This document shows positions 62,526 through 64,000 of a DNA stretch of 64,000 nt, one piece after another. Position 1 is the first letter of the stretch; every line of letters begins with the position of its first letter. The notes below the pieces were generated by a model that did not search any database, had not been told where the DNA came from, and saw nothing but the letters and a program-made list of their open reading frames with translations. Made by a program: the position numbers and the translations under genes. Source of the stretch: Roseomonas sp. OT10 (GTDB taxonomy: Bacteria; Pseudomonadota; Alphaproteobacteria; Acetobacterales; Acetobacteraceae); contig NZ_CP087719.1 of the NCBI RefSeq assembly GCF_020991085.1, positions 4,856,001 through 4,920,000 of the forward strand, in the 5' to 3' direction.

Positions 62526-64000
62526 TGACGGACCCACCAGCCACCGAGGGCGTCGTCTTGCGCCAGCCCATCCGGTGGCTGGTCGGCAGCGGGATCGCCT
62601 TGGCCTTGCTGGTGGCGCTCGGCACCGCCTGGGTGATCCTGGACCTGCGCACGCGCACGGTCGCGACCGCCGGGCAGGACCTCGACCGCCTGTCCGTCGC
62701 CCTGGCCGAGCAGACGGACCAGGTCTTCCAGTCGCTCGATCTGGTCCAGGCCGGCTTGGTCGAACTGCTGCGCAAGACGGGGCTGGCGGCGCCCGGTGCC
62801 CTGCGGGAGGCCCGCAATTCCCCGGAGCTGCGCCGGACCCTGCAGGAGCGGATCTCCGGCCTGCCGCAGGTGGGCGCGCTGGCCATCTTCGACCAGGAGG
62901 GCCGGCCGGTGGCCTCGTCCAACCGCCACCCGGTGCCCGACGTCACCTTCGCCGACCGGGAGTACTTCGCGGCGATGCGCCAGAAGGGCGGGCCGGAGAC
63001 GCATGTAAGCGATCCGGTTTTGAGCCGAAGCTCGGGATTCTGGACGATCTACCTCGCCCGCCGGATCGCGGACCCGGACGGGGACTTCGCTGGCTTCGTC
63101 ATGGGCGCGATCCAGCTCCGCCACTTCGAGAGCTTCTACGGCAGGGTGGCCACCAGCCCCGGCGAGGCCATCGTCCTGCTCCGGCGCGACGGTACCCTCC
63201 TGGCCCGCCATCCCCCCCTCAGTTCCTCCAACAGCCGCGACGTCAGCCACCTGCCCGGGCTGTCGCGTATCCCCCCCTCCGACGAGGCGCGGATCACCTG
63301 GCTGCAGAGTCCCATCGACCAGCAGAACCGCCTCGTGGCCATGCGCGGCCTGAGGCTCCAGCCGCTGCTCCTCGCGGCCAGCCGCAACGAGGACGAGCTG
63401 CTGCGGGGCTGGCGGCAGCAGCGGCTGATCCTGGGCGGCGGGGCCCTGCTGGGCGAGCTGGGGCTGGCGGGCATCGTCCTGCTGGGGGTGCGGCAGCTCC
63501 GCAGCGGGCGGCGGCTGGCCCAGGCCATGGCGGCCGAGGCGGCGACGGAGCGCGCGCTGCAGCTGCAGGACATGCGCTTCGGGCACACGCTCGCCACCAT
63601 GCGGCAGGGCCTGTGCATGGTGGATGCCGCCGGCCGGGTGCAGGTGCTGAACCGGCACCTTGCCACGATGCTGCGCCTGCCATCCGAGGAGGCGGTGATC
63701 GGGCGGCCGCTGCGGGCGCTGGGGGTGCAGGCGGTGGCCGGCGGCGCCATCGCCGCCGCGGACCGGCGCCGCCTCACGCGCTGGCTCGGCCTGGCCATGA
63801 CGCGCCGCGAGCCGGCCTCCGACACATGGGAGGTGGACGACGGCCGGATCCTGTCCCTCGCGCTCTGGCCCATGGCCGATGGCGGCTGGATGGCGAACCT
63901 GGACGACGTGACGGAGCGGCAGCAGGCGGAGGAGCGGATCGCGCACCTGGCCTACCACGACCAGCTGACCGGCCTGCCCAACCGCATCATGTTCGGCGAG
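62522..64000 (+). CDS. Membrane-bound GGDEF-domain protein, 3' partial
   Basis: 493 codons are visible and the frame runs off the window. An N-terminal membrane helix (about residues 18-40, WLVGSGIALALLVALGTAWVI) is followed by a periplasmic dCache-like sensor (GALAIFDQEGRPVASS, FADREYFAAM, FWTIYLARRI). A second membrane helix (about 300-322) and a PAS-like domain follow (MRQGLCMVDAAGRVQVLN, then a WEVDDGRILSLAL strand). The last residues, IAHLAYHDQLTGLPNR, are the hallmark opening of a GGDEF diguanylate cyclase domain; an EAL domain may follow. It turns an extracellular signal into cyclic-di-GMP. Start at 62522 or 62525. Confidence 0.88.
   Translation, partial: MMTDPPATEGVVLRQPIRWLVGSGIALALLVALGTAWVILDLRTRTVATAGQDLDRLSVALAEQTDQVFQSLDLVQAGLVELLRKTGLAAPGALREARNSPELRRTLQERISGLPQVGALAIFDQEGRPVASSNRHPVPDVTFADREYFAAMRQKGGPETHVSDPVLSRSSGFWTIYLARRIADPDGDFAGFVMGAIQLRHFESFYGRVATSPGEAIVLLRRDGTLLARHPPLSSSNSRDVSHLPGLSRIPPSDEARITWLQSPIDQQNRLVAMRGLRLQPLLLAASRNEDELLRGWRQQRLILGGGALLGELGLAGIVLLGVRQLRSGRRLAQAMAAEAATERALQLQDMRFGHTLATMRQGLCMVDAAGRVQVLNRHLATMLRLPSEEAVIGRPLRALGVQAVAGGAIAAADRRRLTRWLGLAMTRREPASDTWEVDDGRILSLALWPMADGGWMANLDDVTERQQAEERIAHLAYHDQLTGLPNRIMFGE

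Overview
The window is very GC-rich DNA with dense, mostly real genes whose codons almost always end in G or C. Gene content points to an alphaproteobacterium of the Acetobacteraceae, most like Roseomonas and relatives: a PhaR/PhaC-type polyhydroxyalkanoate (PHA) locus, lnt followed by a single-domain XRE regulator, several Tat-exported binding proteins, a gloB-methyltransferase-cupin string and a single-protein CysI. This placement is inferred from content; no rRNA or tRNA is present to confirm it.

Layout. 1-5.1 kb: a 5'-truncated TonB, a branched-chain-type amino-acid binding protein, then phaR and a PHA-synthase-like hydrolase. 5.5-12.9 kb: housekeeping (EcsC, Lnt, XRE regulator, DUF2244, Nth, metallophosphoesterase, aldo/keto reductase). 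12.9-21.1 kb: a six-gene leftward operon with a mannonate-dehydratase-like enzyme, a complete Dpp/Opp-type ABC importer and an enolase-superfamily sugar-acid dehydratase, probably one sugar-acid uptake and catabolism unit. 21.2-28.0 kb: a Kps-type capsule export locus (KpsC-like leftward; lipoprotein, KpsM, KpsT, KpsE, KpsD-like rightward). 28-36.8 kb: IclR regulator, HMG-CoA-lyase-like enzyme, an apparently dead PIG-L protein, metallo-beta-lactamase-fold hydrolase, YncE-like protein, pcaIJF-type genes and a rhamnan-synthesis-F-like protein. 37.4-43.8 kb: small exported proteins, a lipase-like lipoprotein, an AraC regulator, an unrecognised protein and an esterase. 43.8-49.7 kb: a hydantoinase-type amidohydrolase, then gloB, cupin, methyltransferase, ogt and qor. 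49.8-53.0 kb: two RTX proteins. 53-55 kb: gshB and aroE. 55.4-62.4 kb: sulfur assimilation (cysI, a Bug-type binding protein, sbp, cysT, cysW, cysA). 62.4 kb to the end: a short leader ORF and the first part of a membrane GGDEF protein.

The strongest unexplained feature is a family of four 350-375 bp intergenic repeats (around 0.9, 5.1, 32.7 and 37.0 kb) built almost wholly from hairpins. Three of the four lie exactly between convergent genes. One terminal hairpin has two different stem sequences that are both perfectly paired, which suggests selection for structure. Other points of note are a shared ~170-residue module in the RTX proteins, a perfect 11-bp inverted repeat with 31-bp centre spacing before cysI, a change of coding frame at the PHA synthase start, a codon-usage switch inside lnt, and a PIG-L protein without its metal ligands.
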